Of a stretch of DNA of 64,000 nucleotides, positions 60,275 through 64,000 are shown one piece after another. The position numbers and the translations under genes were made by a program. The number at the start of each line of letters is the position of its first letter. The stretch's first letter is position 1. This DNA comes from Pantoea trifolii (GTDB taxonomy: Bacteria > Pseudomonadota > Gammaproteobacteria > Enterobacterales > Enterobacteriaceae): NCBI RefSeq assembly GCF_024506435.1, contig NZ_JANIET010000001.1:3658001-3722000 (forward strand), in the 5' to 3' direction. A model generated the notes under the pieces. It was not told the origin of the DNA. It made no database searches and saw only the letters and a program-made list of their open reading frames with translations.

Positions 60275-60928
60275 ATGGGCCAGATCGCCCCACGACGTCG
60301 CAGGACGCGCGCACCGCGTACTTTATTACCTTGGTTGCAACGTTGGCTGCCGCGCATTCCGCGCAAAGCCGCCAGCGAGGAGGATTCACGAATGGCTTCC
60401 GATCACCCTTCCCGCGTTCCCGCCGCACTGCAGCGCGTCTGGCATTTGCTGGATGATGTGCGCTGGATGGATCCGCTGCCCGCTTTGCATCGTCGCGGCA
60501 TTGTCATTGCCCTGCTGGTGCTGCTACTGGCGTTTCTCTGGCCGAGCAGTACGCCGCAGTATCCGGTTGAACGTCCGGCAGACACTAACGCTAAAGAAGT
60601 GCCGATGCAGGCGGAGATTTACGATAACAATCAGCAGCAGAATACGCCGCCGAAAACCGATTCGCAGGGCGAATGGCGCACCTACAATGTGGCATCAGGT
60701 CAGACGCTGGCGCAGCTGTTCCGCGACAACAATTTGCCGGTGAATGATGTGTTTGCCATGGCGCGTGTGGAAGGTGATGGGCAGCCGCTGAGCGCGTTAC
60801 AGAATGGTCAGCAGGTGAAGATTCGTCAGAACGCGCAAGGCGTGGTGACCGGTTTAACGGTCGATGGCAGCAACGGTCCGGTGCTGTTTACGCGTCAGCC
60901 GGATGGCAGCTTTATCCGCGTTCAGTAA
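60275..60928 (+). CDS. ytfB: OapA-family cell-division/LysM-like protein YtfB
   Basis: The product has a membrane segment (RRGIVIALLVLLLAFLWP), a variable linker and a C-terminal OapA/LysM-like domain (TYNVASGQTLAQLFRDNNLP ... ending FTRQPDGSFIRVQ). E. coli YtfB binds N-glycans of peptidoglycan and localises to the division site. The start is uncertain. ATG 60275 (217 residues) adds an Arg/Pro-rich N-terminus. ATG 60392 (178 residues) aligns with the E. coli start and follows a strong GAGGAGG site. Both may be used. Confidence 0.88.
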   Translation: MGQIAPRRRRTRAPRTLLPWLQRWLPRIPRKAASEEDSRMASDHPSRVPAALQRVWHLLDDVRWMDPLPALHRRGIVIALLVLLLAFLWPSSTPQYPVERPADTNAKEVPMQAEIYDNNQQQNTPPKTDSQGEWRTYNVASGQTLAQLFRDNNLPVNDVFAMARVEGDGQPLSALQNGQQVKIRQNAQGVVTGLTVDGSNGPVLFTRQPDGSFIRVQ

Positions 60929-60943
60929 AACGCAGAAACAAAA

Positions 60944-60968
60944 ACGCCGGCGCAAGGCCGGCGTTTTC
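60944..60968. terminator. Bidirectional terminator between ytfB and rplI
   Basis: AAAACGCCGGC and GCCGGCGTTTT pair around GCAAG. T-runs on both strands let it end ytfB and the rpsF-rplI operon. Confidence 0.9.
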
Positions 60969-60984
60969 GCATTACCGAGTGAAC

Positions 60985-61446
<462 letters not shown>

Positions 61447-61473
61447 TTAAAGTCGTTAATGGACAACTACCGA

Positions 61474-62023
<550 letters not shown>

Positions 62024-62029
62024 GTCGGA

Positions 62030-62495
<466 letters not shown>

Positions 62496-62557
62496 TAGGT
62501 TGCGAATCATTTAAAAATGAAACACACCTCTGAATGCAGCTGAAAAATTGACGCGTA

Positions 62558-62586
62558 ATCATACTGGCGTCCTTGTGGAAACTCAA
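62558..62586 (-). promoter_or_regulatory. rpsF operon promoter
   Basis: On the minus strand TTGAGT (62586-62581) and TATGAT (62563-62558) are separated by exactly 17 bp. They lie about 135 bp before rpsF. Confidence 0.65.
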
Positions 62587-62811
62587 GCGCACAATTCATC
62601 AAATGGCGACTATCGTGCCAGCTGATGCGGCTTTTTGTGCTAAGTGAGATGTCTCAGTGAGTTAGCGGGCGTTTGATCAAATTCTCTGAACAAGGTGTTC
62701 AATGGGACGATCTGGCGGCAGGTTGGTTAAGAACTACACTATTTACAGGCGCAACGAATAATCCTATTTGCCGCGTCTGAGAGTGCAATCCCTGTGAGTC
62801 TGGAGTCGATT
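62587..62811. other. Region between the rpsF promoter and the small secreted-protein gene
   Basis: No gene is seen. The GGAG ribosome site for the small gene is at 62802-62805. No clear promoter pair was found by eye. Confidence 0.4.
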
Positions 62812-63018
62812 ATGAAAATGATCATTTTCGCCACTTTACTGGGTCTCTTCCTGTCTCCACCCGCTTTTGCCAGCTCCGCTGACTACGCGCAGCAGATGAG
62901 AAGTCACAGCAACGCGGCATCAGGCTATGTCTACGTCAATCGGTTGGATGCGCCTGCAAGCAGTAACCCAGTCAGTGCCAATACCAGCGCCGCCGAACGG
63001 TTGTCATCACAACTTTAG
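62812..63018 (+). CDS. Small secreted protein of unknown function (68 residues)
   Basis: The product begins with a convincing signal peptide (MKMIIFATLLGLFLSPPAFA-SS) and has a polar 48-residue mature part rich in Ser, Ala and Asn. ATG 62812 follows GGAG at a spacing of six; a GTG-started frame upstream is less likely. I recognise no family. E. coli has the small secreted YhcN/BhsA-like genes yjfN and bsmA near this place, but the mature part lacks the YhcN-domain pattern. Confidence 0.65.
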   Translation: MKMIIFATLLGLFLSPPAFASSADYAQQMRSHSNAASGYVYVNRLDAPASSNPVSANTSAAERLSSQL

Positions 63019-63065
63019 TTCGGCAACTTAAACGGGCTGGCGCCAATCACGCCAACCCGCATTTT

Positions 63066-63815
63066 TTATAAATGGTGTTTAAAGAAACTGACCAGCGCCG
63101 TCAGGGCCGAAGGCGTGATTTTGTGGCCGATGTTCTTTTCGGAAAGCGCGGTCACCTGTTGATTGAGTCCCGCCTCGCCTAACGCTTTCTGTAGACGCGC
63201 CGTTTCGGCAAAGGGCACCACTTCATCCGCTTCGCCGTGCCACAGCAGCAAAGGTCGATTCGCCAGTTTCTCCAGTTGCTCGCTGGGATCGTACGGCGCC
63301 AGCGGCGCTAAGCGCGCGGCAAAAGCTTCTTTCTGTTCTGGCGTGCGCGCCACCAGCGGCGGAAACAGCGTATGACTCAGCTGCATGAAGTAGCCGGAAC
63401 CCATTAAACACGCCACGCTGTGGATTTGCGGATAGCGCGCCATTGCGCCCAGCGCGGTCATGCCGCCCATCGAGGCGCCCGCCACGGCAAAGCGCTCATC
63501 GGCAATCCAGTCGTTATCGCGCAGCGCCTTCTCCAGCAACGGCACTTCATCGATGTTCTGTTTGAGGATCTCCCAGAAGTGGGTCATACGTGCATCGGTA
63601 TCGCCGTTATAACGCGCGCCGTGCATGTCCGCATCGGGTATGATCACGCGGAAACCGGCCTGCGCCAGCGCCACGGCAAAGTAGCTGTAAACCTCTTTTG
63701 ATGAGGTAAAACCGTGATAGAACAATACCGTCGGCAAGCGCGCCTGGCGCTGACCAGCCGGTGATGCGTGAATACATTCGATGCCTGCCAGATGCTCCGT
63801 TGCCAACTCAATCAT
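63066..63815 (-). CDS. yjfP: Alpha/beta-hydrolase esterase YjfP
   Basis: The 249-residue protein equals E. coli YjfP in length. The nucleophile elbow is GASMGG, the oxyanion region is FYHGFTSSKEV, the acid lies in WHGEADEVVPFAE and the catalytic His in GHKITP. E. coli YjfP has carboxylesterase activity on short acyl esters and deacetylates sugars. ATG 63815 follows GGAGGCGGT. The frame is open to 63887, which would run through a Fur-box-like site. Confidence 0.94.
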   Translation of the reverse strand: MIELATEHLAGIECIHASPAGQRQARLPTVLFYHGFTSSKEVYSYFAVALAQAGFRVIIPDADMHGARYNGDTDARMTHFWEILKQNIDEVPLLEKALRDNDWIADERFAVAGASMGGMTALGAMARYPQIHSVACLMGSGYFMQLSHTLFPPLVARTPEQKEAFAARLAPLAPYDPSEQLEKLANRPLLLWHGEADEVVPFAETARLQKALGEAGLNQQVTALSEKNIGHKITPSALTALVSFFKHHL

Positions 63816-63827
63816 ACCGCCTCCATT

Positions 63828-63846
63828 GAGAATGATTATCACTGGA
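63828..63846. promoter_or_regulatory. Fur-box-like site upstream of yjfP
   Basis: GAGAATGATTATCACTGGA matches the 19-bp Fur consensus GATAATGATAATCATTATC at 13 positions, with the core GAATGATTATCA well kept. It lies 13 bp before yjfP and about 130 bp before the divergent partial gene. Confidence 0.5.
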
Positions 63847-63973
63847 CTCAGTGTAAGCGCTGCGTCACAAAATGCGAGCCACTTCACATTAAGTTTGAAT
63901 AATTTCAGCCCTAAACATTTAGCCCGTTTTGCCGTTGATCTTGTACCCCTTCAATAATCTCAAAAGGTACTTT

Positions 63974-64000
63974 ATGAAGCGTCTTTCTCTCAGCGCCATG
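63974..64000 (+). CDS. 5' end of an unidentified gene, cut by window end
   Basis: ATG 63974 follows AAAAGG and opens MKRLSLSAM, which looks like the beginning of a signal peptide. Only nine codons are visible, so neither family nor function can be given. Confidence 0.5.

Overview
The window is chromosomal DNA of an enterobacterium close to the Erwinia/Pantoea group. Nearly every core protein matches an Escherichia coli protein almost residue for residue. Gene order is E. coli-like in blocks, but the blocks are joined differently and carry different accessory genes. No tRNA, rRNA, CRISPR array or intact insertion sequence is visible.

Layout. 1-1432: the end of an EvgS-like hybrid kinase and an EvgA-like regulator with a degenerate receiver. 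1433-1754: a structured, terminator-like RNA element. 1755-10994: fadH, rlmG, ygjP, a ClcB-like chloride channel with CBS domains, ygjR, a yybP-ykoY (Mn2+) leader, alx and sstT. 11028-17926: the hexuronate regulon, uxaCBA divergent from exuT, then exuR. 18262-22547: yqjA-mzrA, yqjCDEK, yqjF and yqjG. 22581-23440: mdtJI behind a short upstream ORF. 23768-28666: rnpB, rsmI, lpoA, yraN, diaA and dolP. 28721-30451: yhaK and yhaJ. 30643-38073: a nine-gene, single-strand accessory operon (see below). 38327-43445: cybC, pmbA, darP, mpl and fbp. 43472-46883: an accessory patch with two divergent DNA-binding proteins, a chemoreceptor, an LprI-like protein and a YeaL-like protein. 46984-60928: ppa, ytfP, tamBA, ytfL, ytfK, ytfJ, cysQ, cpdB, fklB and ytfB. 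60985-62425: rpsF-priB-rpsR-rplI. 62812-64000: a small secreted orphan, yjfP, and the first codons of another gene.

The most interesting region is the operon at 30643-38073. In transcription order it encodes a one-domain PRD protein, a glycine-rich SFCGSGGAGA protein, DUF4312, DUF4311, DUF4310, a metal-dependent amidohydrolase/deacetylase, a DgaE-type PLP ammonia-lyase, a DgaF-type KDPG aldolase, and a PRD/EIIB/EIIA regulator. The enzymes suggest N-deacylation, ammonia elimination and aldol cleavage of an N-acylated amino-sugar acid phosphate. The four DUF/glycine-rich proteins look like an uncharacterised membrane transport system. No sugar kinase or recognisable PTS permease is present.

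Other points are a likely FliA promoter upstream of the chemoreceptor, paired CTACG-N5-CGTAG operators between the two small regulators, a Fur-box-like site upstream of yjfP, two families of palindromic intergenic repeats, and the absence of msrA from its usual place between tamA and ytfL.
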